From assembly GCA_016212165.1 (NCBI GenBank), contig JACRGY010000081.1, positions 1-32,809 on the forward strand: a DNA stretch of 32,809 nt. Reading direction: 5' to 3'. Numbering within the stretch: the stretch's first letter is position 1; each line of letters starts with the position of its first letter. Below the pieces are notes generated by a model that saw only the letters and a list, made by a program, of their open reading frames with translations, made no database searches and was not told the origin of the DNA. The translations under genes and the position numbers were made by a program. Below are positions 8,144-15,373 of the stretch, piece after piece. The DNA is from Nitrospirota bacterium (lineage in GTDB: Bacteria > Nitrospirota > Thermodesulfovibrionia > Thermodesulfovibrionales > UBA1546).

Positions 8144-8872
8144 TTACATCATTGCTTTCCTGGTATTTTCCCTATATTCCCTCGGCGACACCCCGTATAT
8201 TCCCCTGAAGGCCCGATAAAAACTTACCATATTGTCAAACCCCACAAAAGAAGCAATCTCGGTAATATTTAAATTATCTCTTTTTAAAAGTTCAGAGGCA
8301 TTCTTTATCCTCACGCTGTTTAAATATGACTTGATGCCGCAGCCGGTTTTTTCTTTAAATGACTTGCATAACTTGAATTTGTTCATGCAGACTTTTTCAG
8401 ATAACTCAGTGAGCGACACCCCTTTCATGTAATGCTCGTCTAGATACCTGACTATTCCTTCGATAATAAATCTTTCCCTTGTTTCCACGCCTTCAGAATA
8501 TGCATCTTCCTCTTTCCCTTCAAGTATATCCGAAAGCCTCTTTTTCAGGAGTGTAAGGTTTAGTGGTTTTTTAAGATAATCCGTGACACCTGCCCTGATC
8601 GCCTTCAGTAATACGCTCTCAGCGCTGAACCCCGTCATGATTATTACAGGAAGCAATGGCCTGAATTTCTTTATTGTCTTTATCAGTTCAAATCCGTCAA
8701 CACCTGGCAGGACATAGTCAATTAGTGCAAGGTCTATATGATTCTCTAGCTGATCAACGGCCTCTATATAATTTGATGCCTCTAATACAGCGTAGTCCTG
8801 CTCTATAAGTTCCCTTAGCGTGTTCCTTACAGTTGCATCATCTTCAACCAGAAGGATGGATTTCTTTTGCAA
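8144..8872 (-). CDS. Response regulator, receiver plus AraC-type HTH
   Basis: A 242-aa transcription regulator if started at the TTG at 8872 (GGGGAAAGA just before). The receiver domain has acidic residues VEDD, phospho-acceptor Asp in LALIDYVLPG, Thr in IIMTG and Lys in KKPLN. A C-terminal AraC/HTH_18 domain carries two HTHs, ending FYRAFRGIYGVSPREYRE. The frame is open back to an ATG at 9001, but that stretch contains a consensus-like promoter and its translation is not receiver-like, so the TTG is preferred. No sensor kinase is adjacent. Confidence 0.85.
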   Translation of the reverse strand: MQKKSILLVEDDATVRNTLRELIEQDYAVLEASNYIEAVDQLENHIDLALIDYVLPGVDGFELIKTIKKFRPLLPVIIMTGFSAESVLLKAIRAGVTDYLKKPLNLTLLKKRLSDILEGKEEDAYSEGVETRERFIIEGIVRYLDEHYMKGVSLTELSEKVCMNKFKLCKSFKEKTGCGIKSYLNSVRIKNASELLKRDNLNITEIASFVGFDNMVSFYRAFRGIYGVSPREYRENTRKAMM

Positions 8873-8946
8873 ATCTTTCCCCTTTAATAAATCTTCGGAA
8901 TAACCAGCCCTAATCCTGACAGAGCCATTAATGTCGGAACGCCTTA

Positions 8947-8976
8947 ATAATAAAGAGAGGGCTATGGTGATGTCAA
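8947..8976 (-). promoter_or_regulatory. Promoter of the response regulator gene
   Basis: Read on the minus strand, TTGACA (8976-8971) and TATTAT (8952-8947) are 18 bp apart. Transcription would start at about 8940 and give a leader of about 68 nt before the TTG at 8872. The site lies inside the longer open frame, which argues against the ATG at 9001 as start. Confidence 0.6.
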
Positions 8977-9001
8977 GATGAAAGAAACATCGCAATTTCA
9001 A

Positions 9002-9342
9002 TAGAAAAACATTACACTTCTTGGCTTTTTTATTACATTTATTGCAGGCACGCTGTTAATAACTCTGATTTCCGCGCATAAAAATTCGGATTTAAGAGTA
9101 AGAAAAATGTCTTTATTTTAAATAGTTATAGTGTTTTATTAAAGCAAAGACTTCACTTCTCTCGCCGGAAAATTGACTGCTTTGGGGCAATTGACAGGAG
9201 AAAAGGGGTTGATTATAGTAAGCCTGAAAAGTCGGTTTATATTGCGTCTATCATTCACATTTTGAGGATGTATACGCAATGTGGATACGAACAAGATAAG
9301 TTATCTACTCAGTGCGGGCGGGGAGTTGGAAGGGGGCTATTT
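9002..9342. other. Non-coding stretch upstream of the 9.4-kb secreted-protein unit
   Basis: No convincing gene. A 39-codon plus-strand frame (9005-9121) encodes a hydrophobic peptide resembling a membrane segment but lacks a start codon. A sigma70-like promoter lies at 9191-9219. The predicted leader (about 9226-9342) holds a 9-bp stem (9239-9247 with 9274-9282, including one G-T pair) and a G-rich tract (9316-9336) whose last part is the SD of the small ORF at 9343. Confidence 0.5.
9191..9219 (+). promoter_or_regulatory. Shared promoter repeat, copy A
   Basis: TTGACA (9191-9196), 17-bp spacer, TATAGT (9214-9219). The spacer end AGGGGTTGAT and the following AAGC recur almost unchanged in copies at 12280 and 14488. 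It would drive the small ORF at 9343 and the secreted proteins at 9435 and 10907. Confidence 0.6.
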
Positions 9343-9438
9343 ATGAAAACGAAAATGAATGTTGTAAAAACAAAAGGGGGTGGTATCGGTACAGGCGGTT
9401 CGGGAAGGAAAAAACATTTAAAGGGAGGTAAGAAATGA
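9343..9438 (+). CDS. Small basic ORF (31 aa) coupled to the secreted-protein gene
   Basis: ATG 9343 with a strong SD (GGAAGGGGG, 9328-9336, 6 nt spacing) opens a 31-codon frame that ends at TGA 9436-9438, overlapping the ATG of the next gene as ATGA. The peptide begins MKTKMNVVKTKGGG and is rich in Lys and Gly, with no hydrophobic segment. It contains the next gene's SD (GGGAGGT) within its last codons. It may be a translational-coupling leader peptide or a real microprotein. No family recognised. Confidence 0.45.
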   Translation: MKTKMNVVKTKGGGIGTGGSGRKKHLKGGKK

Positions 9439-10889
9439 AACTCGCAAAAACAATGTGGCTGATTTGTCTGGTAGCTGTGCTCGTTCTTGCCGCTGGTAAC
9501 AGCCAGGCGTTTGCCTACACAGTCAATGGCCATGCCGAATGCACAATGCCTGGCTGGGTACCCTATGGAGCCGTGGTTAAAGTTTTTGAAATCGATCCTT
9601 TGCCCGGCGGTTCGTATGCAATTAACAGTCCGGATTTGGCAACTGCAACTGTAAATGAAAGCGGTAATTTTACATTAACATTTACATGGCCCTCCGGAGG
9701 TGGCTTTGAAATTGGCGGACCTGATATTATCTTTGTGTTCACCCAGAACACCAACGGATCTGCCGAAGCTATTTACGAAGAAAATGCTTCAGGGACGCAC
9801 TGGAATGTGGCATCTGCCGCAACTATATCGTTAAACGTGGCATCGCCGCTGGCTGTCTGCTCTAATCCGGCAGTAACCCCCGGCTCGGTTCCGAACAACA
9901 AACTTTTTCTGTTCACAAGAATCGGCAATCACGAGACGGCAAATATTGACTCTAAAGGGAGCGTTGTTACCAGTCAAGGCTATCATCGCCCCCGGAAAGC
10001 GCCGTACAGTTTTACCGGAGCAAACACTGACCAGCCTTACGGCAGCGCCTTACACATGTTCGGCTGGTTTGGAAGTCAATCTCAAATTGCCTACTACAAA
10101 GTGCAGTACAGTGCAGACGGCGGGATCACATGGGCCGATATCGAAACATCATTGCCCAACAAGTGGTATAACACGTCAGATCCAAATCCGCTTAACTGGC
10201 ACTGGGTGTCTGAATCAATGGGGCCTGTCTCTTACGGAGGCATAAATAATCTTTACAGAGTGCCATATTTCGTTAGGCCGAACACGCCATGGTCATGGTT
10301 TGACCGGGTAGCCATATTTAACTCCACTCTGGTAACGGATGGTCTCACCAAGTTCAAGATAACCGCATATAAGCAGTCAGGCACAATTTTGATGCCAGCC
10401 ACGAGTTCGGACATCATCATTGACCCGAACTATGGCGAAATAGTACTCCAGATCGACAACACACCGCCAGCAGTAAAGATTCTGGATGTGAAACTCAACG
10501 GGGTCAGCAAAAATGTATGCCAAATTCTCAACTTTGGCACTGGCTTAAGCGATAAAATCAGTGTAAACTTCCGAGCCCATGATCAGCGCGGACACCTGCA
10601 GGGCTATGCGCTGGATGCTATCTACGGTCATAATGCGTCTGTCAATCCCAAGCCAACCACACCCAGCAAAGGGGAAGACAATTACAATAACAATGCAGGA
10701 GGCAATCCGTTATGGCAGGGCAATCTCAGTTACATCACTGATTATAAAGGTAATATCTATACACCAGCGATGATGCCTGACTGTGCGTACCAGTTCAGGC
10801 TGACAGCAAGCAAACGAACCACAAATGGCTATGGTCTGATATATCACGCCGTGGAAGACACCTGGCATATAACTATTGATAGACCATAA
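9435..10889 (+). CDS. Secreted protein with N-terminal transthyretin-like domain
   Basis: A 484-aa exported protein. The signal peptide covers residues 1-28, with likely cleavage after SQAFA. About residues 29-150 (VNGHAECTM..VPYGAVVKVFEIDP...TATVNESGNFTLTFTWP) resemble the transthyretin-like or carboxypeptidase-regulatory beta sandwich. The rest is beta-rich, with VQYSADGGITWADIE and VEDTWHITID motifs like those of extracellular Ig-like domains. No catalytic motif was seen. SD GGGAGGT precedes the ATG. Seventeen bases separate it from the C39-like gene, whose SD is nearly identical (GGAGGT), so the two form a pair. Function unknown. Confidence 0.8.
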   Translation: MKLAKTMWLICLVAVLVLAAGNSQAFAYTVNGHAECTMPGWVPYGAVVKVFEIDPLPGGSYAINSPDLATATVNESGNFTLTFTWPSGGGFEIGGPDIIFVFTQNTNGSAEAIYEENASGTHWNVASAATISLNVASPLAVCSNPAVTPGSVPNNKLFLFTRIGNHETANIDSKGSVVTSQGYHRPRKAPYSFTGANTDQPYGSALHMFGWFGSQSQIAYYKVQYSADGGITWADIETSLPNKWYNTSDPNPLNWHWVSESMGPVSYGGINNLYRVPYFVRPNTPWSWFDRVAIFNSTLVTDGLTKFKITAYKQSGTILMPATSSDIIIDPNYGEIVLQIDNTPPAVKILDVKLNGVSKNVCQILNFGTGLSDKISVNFRAHDQRGHLQGYALDAIYGHNASVNPKPTTPSKGEDNYNNNAGGNPLWQGNLSYITDYKGNIYTPAMMPDCAYQFRLTASKRTTNGYGLIYHAVEDTWHITIDRP

Positions 10890-10906
10890 TACAGGAGGTA
10901 AAAACA

Positions 10907-12118
10907 ATGAAAATCAAATATTTTTTCTTGACAATTCTGGCAGTCGCACTGTTTCAAATGGCCGTCACCGCAAGCGACGCTATAGGTTATTCTTTAATGC
11001 TCCCGGATACTCAACCGGTTCCTACCCTGCCGTATGTTGCGGAGAAAGACCATTACAGTGGGCCGGCCAGTGTTCAAATGGCACTCAATTCTTGCCCCAA
11101 CATAGCCGCCCGGCACTTCAACAGTCAGGACGATATATACAATTCAATCGTATTACACAATTCGGAGCCAGCGTTGTGGTTCAGCAGTCCCTCCGGCATC
11201 AGAGGCGTATTGAGCGACCCTGCTCTTTCACCTTGCGGTCACTGGTCTGACTATTCGAATACGGACAAATTCACTGTTCTTGGAAAAATGTTGTATTACA
11301 TGGATACTATGAAATATCTGATGCCGGTATCGGTTGGCGACAGCGAGCACTGGGTAACTGTAATCGGATTTCAGGCTGATGTAAAACCACCTTTTTCCGG
11401 GAACGCTACATTAGAGAACATATTCTTTTATGACCCATTACCAGGAAATCCCTCCTCAATGTGGGTGAGTGGCACTGTCTGGCTATCAAGCTCTTCGTAC
11501 TGGGGGGTCCCCCTGAACAAACCCGGCAGCGCATGGCACAACAAGTACATCGCCATAATCGAGCCGCCAAAGGCTAAAATAACCGTCAGGGCGCCAAAAA
11601 AATGGGTCTTAAAAGGAGACATTCTTCCTGTGGAGAAAATCGAGCGATACTTTTCTGATTGGCTCAGAAAAGCGAGAGAAGGAAAACTCCTCAGGAAATC
11701 CTTCGAGGTTCTGAAAGGAGATATCAGGACTGAGAAGCCGATACTGGTAAAAGCAGACACCTATTCTTATTACTTGATCCCGTTTAAAGATTCCCGGCTG
11801 GCAGCCATCTTCAATGCCTATGACGGCTCATTCGAAGAACTCCGCTACTTCAAGTATCAGCAGAAATATATCATTGACATGGAAGCGATTAACAGCACGT
11901 TGCGTAAGAAACTTCGTGCATATAAAAGCGAATTAGTTAAAACAGCAACTACTGAACTGCTGTACAAACCCGCGCTGGCCCCCATTGGTAGGTTTTCACC
12001 TGTATGGGAAATTCAGGCAGAAGTCAGAGACGAGAGAGGAAAGACACTCACATTGCCGATTTCTTTAAACATCGGAGGAGAGGTAATCAGCGGTTTGGAA
12101 AGACTAAGGATAAAGTAG
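10907..12118 (+). CDS. Secreted C39-peptidase-like protein with altered active site
   Basis: A 403-aa exported protein with a signal peptide (about residues 1-26). Residues 37-195 follow the C39-like papain fold (PYVAEKDHYSGPASVQMALN, HWVTVIGF with His148, FFYDPLPG with Asp176). The catalytic Cys is Ser51 (AGT at 11057-11059, one base from TGT), and the upstream oxyanion Gln is Glu46. It is therefore probably inactive or changed in chemistry, perhaps a binding protein. The C-terminal half (about 215-403) is unassigned and charged. SD GGAGGT; co-transcribed with the secreted protein at 9435. Confidence 0.72.
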   Translation: MKIKYFFLTILAVALFQMAVTASDAIGYSLMLPDTQPVPTLPYVAEKDHYSGPASVQMALNSCPNIAARHFNSQDDIYNSIVLHNSEPALWFSSPSGIRGVLSDPALSPCGHWSDYSNTDKFTVLGKMLYYMDTMKYLMPVSVGDSEHWVTVIGFQADVKPPFSGNATLENIFFYDPLPGNPSSMWVSGTVWLSSSSYWGVPLNKPGSAWHNKYIAIIEPPKAKITVRAPKKWVLKGDILPVEKIERYFSDWLRKAREGKLLRKSFEVLKGDIRTEKPILVKADTYSYYLIPFKDSRLAAIFNAYDGSFEELRYFKYQQKYIIDMEAINSTLRKKLRAYKSELVKTATTELLYKPALAPIGRFSPVWEIQAEVRDERGKTLTLPISLNIGGEVISGLERLRIK

Positions 12119-12157
12119 CAAAAATAATAAGGATCAGGCATGTTTTAAATGCAAAAA

Positions 12158-12175
12158 GGGGACAGATTTATTTTT
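12158..12175. repeat. REP-associated-transposase-type motif (GGGGACAGATTTATTTTT)
   Basis: This string is familiar from sequences flanking REP-associated tyrosine transposases (RAYT). No transposase gene is present here, so it is read as a remnant or solitary REP-like end. Recognition from memory of the motif only. Confidence 0.35.
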
Positions 12176-12194
12176 GAGAAAACAATATACTTCC

Positions 12195-12262
12195 CTGCCC
12201 GCAACGGCAGATAACATGGCGGAAAAGACTTGCGTCCAAACCTTTCAGTCTTCTTTTCCGCC
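12195..12262. repeat. Two-hairpin intergenic repeat, copy B
   Basis: CTGCC (12195-12199) pairs with GGCAG (12206-12210). After ATAACAT, GGCGGAAAAGA (12218-12228) pairs perfectly with TCTTTTCCGCC (12252-12262) around a 23-nt loop. The same order, with the same ATAACAT linker, recurs at 14374-14435. It lies after the C39-like gene and just before promoter copy B. It may terminate the upstream unit, though no T-run follows. Confidence 0.6.
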
Positions 12263-12279
12263 AAGAACGATAGACGCCT

Positions 12280-12307
12280 TTGACAGCGAGGAGGGCTTGA
12301 TTATAGT
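12280..12307 (+). promoter_or_regulatory. Shared promoter repeat, copy B
   Basis: TTGACA (12280-12285), 16-bp spacer, TATAGT (12302-12307), with the conserved spacer end AGGGCTTGAT and following AAGC. Predicted start at about 12314, 38 nt before the patatin ATG. Confidence 0.6.
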
Positions 12308-12351
12308 AAGCGGATTTTCGGATTCAGCAGCTACTAATAAATAGGAGTGAT

Positions 12352-13401
12352 ATGCCTGATTATCCGTTTAAAAATTTAATCTTTGAAGGCGGTGGGGTTA
12401 AGGGAATCGCCTATACAGGGGCAATGGAGGAACTGGATAAAAAGGGAATACTGCACAGGATAAAAAGAGCAGGCGGGACTTCGGCAGGAGCAATCAATGC
12501 TGTTTTATTCGCCTTGAATTATTCGAACCAGGACATAAAGCAAATCCTCAGTGACCTTGATTTCGAAAAGTTCCTTGACGATTCATGGGGATATATAAGA
12601 GACACAGCGAGGTTGATAGAAAACTTCGGATGGTACAAAGGCGAGTTTTTCAGAAACTGGATAGCTGAGCTTATTGCGCAGAAGACAGGGAACAAAGAAG
12701 CAACATTCAGAGACCTTAATGACCAGAAAAGCAAAAAAGGCTTCAGGGACCTTTACATTGTCGGCACAAACCTTTCAACCCGTTTCTCATCCATATTTTC
12801 CTATGAGCATACACCGCGCACTCCTGTTGCAGATGCAGTCAGGATTTCAATGTCAATCCCCCTATTCTTCTCAGCAGTAAAAAGCGTAAGGGGCGACATC
12901 TATGTTGACGGAGGAGTCCTTGATAATTATCCTGTAAAGCTCTTCGACAGGAAAAAATATATTGATGATGCCGACCTTAGCAAAAACTCCTTGCTGCCGG
13001 AATACTATCAGAAAACCAACCTTGGGTTAAAGTCATGGGGCAACAACACAAGCCCGTATGTCTATAACAAAGAAACCCTTGGCTTCAGGCTTGATTCAAA
13101 GGAAGAGATAAACATGTTCAGGAACCATTCGGAGCCGCCCGTGTACAAGATTGATAATTTTTTTGACTATACATGGGGGTTGATCGAGACCATCATGGAA
13201 GCCCAGACAAACCAGCATCTGCACAGCGATGACTGGCAGAGGACTATTTATATAGACACCCTCGGCGTGAAGACAACGCAATTCGACCTTGATGATAAGA
13301 CAAAAGAGGCATTGGTTGAATCAGGAAGAGAAAATACACTGACATATTTTAAATGGTACGACGACCCTAAGAATGAGGTTGTAAATAGGCCGGGGGAATG
13401 A
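12352..13401 (+). CDS. Patatin-like phospholipase
   Basis: A 349-aa acyl hydrolase of the patatin family, expected to cleave lipid acyl esters with a Ser-Asp dyad. The oxyanion motif GGGVKG is at residues 13-18, the nucleophile Ser44 lies in GTSAG, and the catalytic Asp186 in DGG. There is no signal peptide, so it is either cytoplasmic or exported by another route. SD AGGAGTG lies just upstream. The C-terminal 130 residues are not assigned. It sits alone behind promoter copy B in the accessory block; patatins in such settings are often defence effectors or toxins, but nothing here proves that. Confidence 0.92.
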   Translation: MPDYPFKNLIFEGGGVKGIAYTGAMEELDKKGILHRIKRAGGTSAGAINAVLFALNYSNQDIKQILSDLDFEKFLDDSWGYIRDTARLIENFGWYKGEFFRNWIAELIAQKTGNKEATFRDLNDQKSKKGFRDLYIVGTNLSTRFSSIFSYEHTPRTPVADAVRISMSIPLFFSAVKSVRGDIYVDGGVLDNYPVKLFDRKKYIDDADLSKNSLLPEYYQKTNLGLKSWGNNTSPYVYNKETLGFRLDSKEEINMFRNHSEPPVYKIDNFFDYTWGLIETIMEAQTNQHLHSDDWQRTIYIDTLGVKTTQFDLDDKTKEALVESGRENTLTYFKWYDDPKNEVVNRPGE

Positions 13402-13489
13402 GAGAATAAACGCAATGCTGAATGAACAAAGTTCGCTGCCCAAAAGCGCGGGCAAGAAACATTAACCTTTTTTTGAGAAAGGAGATATT

Positions 13490-14353
13490 ATGACTTTATA
13501 TCGCTTTGCAAGATGTTGCTTCCTGATTCTATCGGTTCTTTACTTAGTCGGTTGCATGAAACCACAAATCATTCAGCCAATGTCATCTGGATTTTCGCCT
13601 AATGAATATCTTATTGTCGAAGAAACCTCGAAGAGTCGTCTTGGCCAACTCTATCAAGCGGAGCTGGAAGTTGACAAAGATGGAAAAAATCTCCCCCTTC
13701 GGTGGGAAGAAACAACGCTCCTTATTTTTCCCCAAGGTTCATCCGTAAATGTCGTTGAGGAGTTAGCGGTAGAACAAACACGCAATGTTGTCGAGACTTC
13801 TAACTCAAGTGGCAAACTTACAGCTGCGGCTATTGTAACCCTAGATGGAAATCGCAGCACAGCGTTCAAGTATCAATCAAAGGCATCCAAGTTTTATCAT
13901 CTGAAATTACCATTACAGTTTAATCCAATTGCTCGTGATTATATGGTAAAGAAATTGCAAGATAAACCTACCTATCGGTTTGGGTACCTTGCGGCCTTAT
14001 ACGAAGGAACGGCATTTGTCGAAGTGCTAAACAGCGTTGATACATCTGGAAGTGGCAATTATGCCGCCTTTCAACTAGAGGGCAAGTATTACTCAACAAC
14101 AAACACTGGAGTAATCAATTCTGGGCCAATTATTTATCGGATACTTCCTGTTGATGTAGATCAACTTTCTATTGCGGTATCGCCTGAAGAGAAGAAATCT
14201 GCTGATTTGGATCAAGGTAAAGTTGTTATTGCCGAAGAAAAACTTACACCATTATCGACTTTTCAATTAAAGGAAATTATCAGAGAAACTCCGGAAGAAA
14301 TTCGAATAATGATTAGTCCGGCGTGGCAAAAGCAATTCAATCAACTGTATTAA
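13490..14353 (+). CDS. Predicted lipoprotein, function unknown
   Basis: A 287-aa protein with signal peptide and lipobox LVGC (Cys22), so probably anchored in the outer or inner membrane. SD AAAGGAGAT is 5-6 nt before the ATG. The mature part contains TLLIFPQGSSVNVVEELAVEQT and LQFNPIARDYMVKKLQDKPTYRFGYLAALYEGTAFVEV, with mixed alpha/beta character. No family or catalytic motif recognised. It lies 88 bp after the patatin gene and may share its transcript. Confidence 0.75.
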   Translation: MTLYRFARCCFLILSVLYLVGCMKPQIIQPMSSGFSPNEYLIVEETSKSRLGQLYQAELEVDKDGKNLPLRWEETTLLIFPQGSSVNVVEELAVEQTRNVVETSNSSGKLTAAAIVTLDGNRSTAFKYQSKASKFYHLKLPLQFNPIARDYMVKKLQDKPTYRFGYLAALYEGTAFVEVLNSVDTSGSGNYAAFQLEGKYYSTTNTGVINSGPIIYRILPVDVDQLSIAVSPEEKKSADLDQGKVVIAEEKLTPLSTFQLKEIIRETPEEIRIMISPAWQKQFNQLY

Positions 14354-14373
14354 AAATATTCTAATAATGTTGC

Positions 14374-14435
14374 CTGCACCGGCAGATAACATAGCGGAAG
14401 AGACGGCATCAATACACGATGGGCGTCTTTTCCGC
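14374..14435. repeat. Two-hairpin intergenic repeat, copy C
   Basis: CTGC (14374-14377) pairs with GCAG (14382-14385), followed by ATAACAT. GCGGAAGAGACG (14394-14405) pairs with CGTCTTTTCCGC (14424-14435) with one G-T pair and an 18-nt loop. It is homologous to the element at 12195-12262 and precedes promoter copy C by about 50 bp. Confidence 0.6.
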
Positions 14436-14487
14436 CAGAAGCGTTACATTATATCGAGCTCTATAGAAGCGGATTTTTAAAATCCCA

Positions 14488-14516
14488 TTGACAGAGATGA
14501 GGGGTTTGATTATAGT
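14488..14516 (+). promoter_or_regulatory. Shared promoter repeat, copy C
   Basis: TTGACA (14488-14493), 17-bp spacer, TATAGT (14511-14516), with conserved spacer end GAGGGGTTTGAT. Predicted start at about 14523, some 34 nt before the ATG of the HEPN-motif gene at 14557. Confidence 0.6.
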
Positions 14517-14556
14517 AGGCGAGACGGCAATACGTATGTGAATTGGGAAAAATTAA

Positions 14557-15243
14557 ATGTCTAAACAAATAATTTCCTCATTATCACTTCCAATGCCAGA
14601 TGATTTTCCTGTCGCTCCCTATGAAATCATACATTCTTGTTATTCTCAAAGAAAAGATTCTAATCTTATGTTGTGGAAACAATGTGCAGGAGCTTGGAAT
14701 GCAGTCGCATATCGCTTTCTTTCTTGTACTGAACATGATTTGCATTATACTAAATCTGTCCGACAAGGGATTGCTGCTCCTTCTCACGCCAACGTTTATT
14801 TGCAAGAAAGAGAATTGTTTGGCTTTTTTATAACGGGCCTCGCTGCATTAGAAGCTTTCTACTATGGGATTTTTGCTATTGCTTCTATGGTAAAAGCCAA
14901 AAATTTTCCATTTGCTACAGCAGCTGATTTTAAAAAAATAAATTATAGTGATACGGCAAACAAATTTCAATCATCCTTCAAACGTGAAGATATCGCAAAT
15001 ATTCTTCTGCAAGTGATCAACACGCCAGAGTTTATAGAGTGGAATGAGATTAGAAATATCTTAGTACACCGCATCCTTCCTAATCGCCATTATTACATTG
15101 GCGGTGATAAGCACAATCAGACATTATGGGAAAAAGGCATCGTTATCGATATAAATACCACTAGCACAAGAAGAAAGTGGTTAGCTAAAAATTTAAATGA
15201 CTTATTGACATCTGCTGCATCTTTTACAGAAAAATACATATAA
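14557..15243 (+). CDS. HEPN-motif protein, function unknown
   Basis: A 228-aa helical, AT-rich gene product without signal peptide. Residues 163-172 read EWNEIRNILVHR, an R-x4-H motif (Arg166, His171) of the HEPN type, preceded by an aromatic helix ELFGFFITGLAALEAFYYGI that fits the HEPN helical bundle. HEPN proteins are often RNases or abortive-infection components. Assignment rests on the motif and helix context only. The SD is weak (GGGAAA). It is behind promoter copy C and next to a second HEPN-like gene. Confidence 0.6.
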   Translation: MSKQIISSLSLPMPDDFPVAPYEIIHSCYSQRKDSNLMLWKQCAGAWNAVAYRFLSCTEHDLHYTKSVRQGIAAPSHANVYLQERELFGFFITGLAALEAFYYGIFAIASMVKAKNFPFATAADFKKINYSDTANKFQSSFKREDIANILLQVINTPEFIEWNEIRNILVHRILPNRHYYIGGDKHNQTLWEKGIVIDINTTSTRRKWLAKNLNDLLTSAASFTEKYI

Positions 15244-15326
15244 TAAAAAAGTATAATATGACCCTTGCAACTGGAAAAGGTTGTCATGGAAGAGTGGTTA
15301 TATCCTTAATTGATTGAAAATATGCA

Positions 15327-15338
15327 GTAGTTAACTAC
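15327..15338. promoter_or_regulatory. 12-bp palindrome upstream of the Apea-like HEPN gene
   Basis: GTAGTTAACTAC is a perfect palindrome ending 35 bp before the ATG at 15374. It is a candidate operator; the regulator is unknown. Confidence 0.35.
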
Positions 15339-15373
15339 AAATTTATGTCTTTGGAATGAAGGAAGCATAACAA

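Noticed and set aside
9005-9121. Open plus-strand frame encoding a hydrophobic peptide (NITLLGFFITFIAGTLLITL and onward)
   Set aside because: It looks like a membrane segment, possibly a sensor remnant divergent from the response regulator, but has no ATG/GTG/TTG start and no SD, and is only 39 codons.
9226-9300. Cyclic-di-GMP or other known riboswitch in the leader of the 9.4-kb unit
   Set aside because: A stem is present, but none of the conserved riboswitch core sequences could be recognised.
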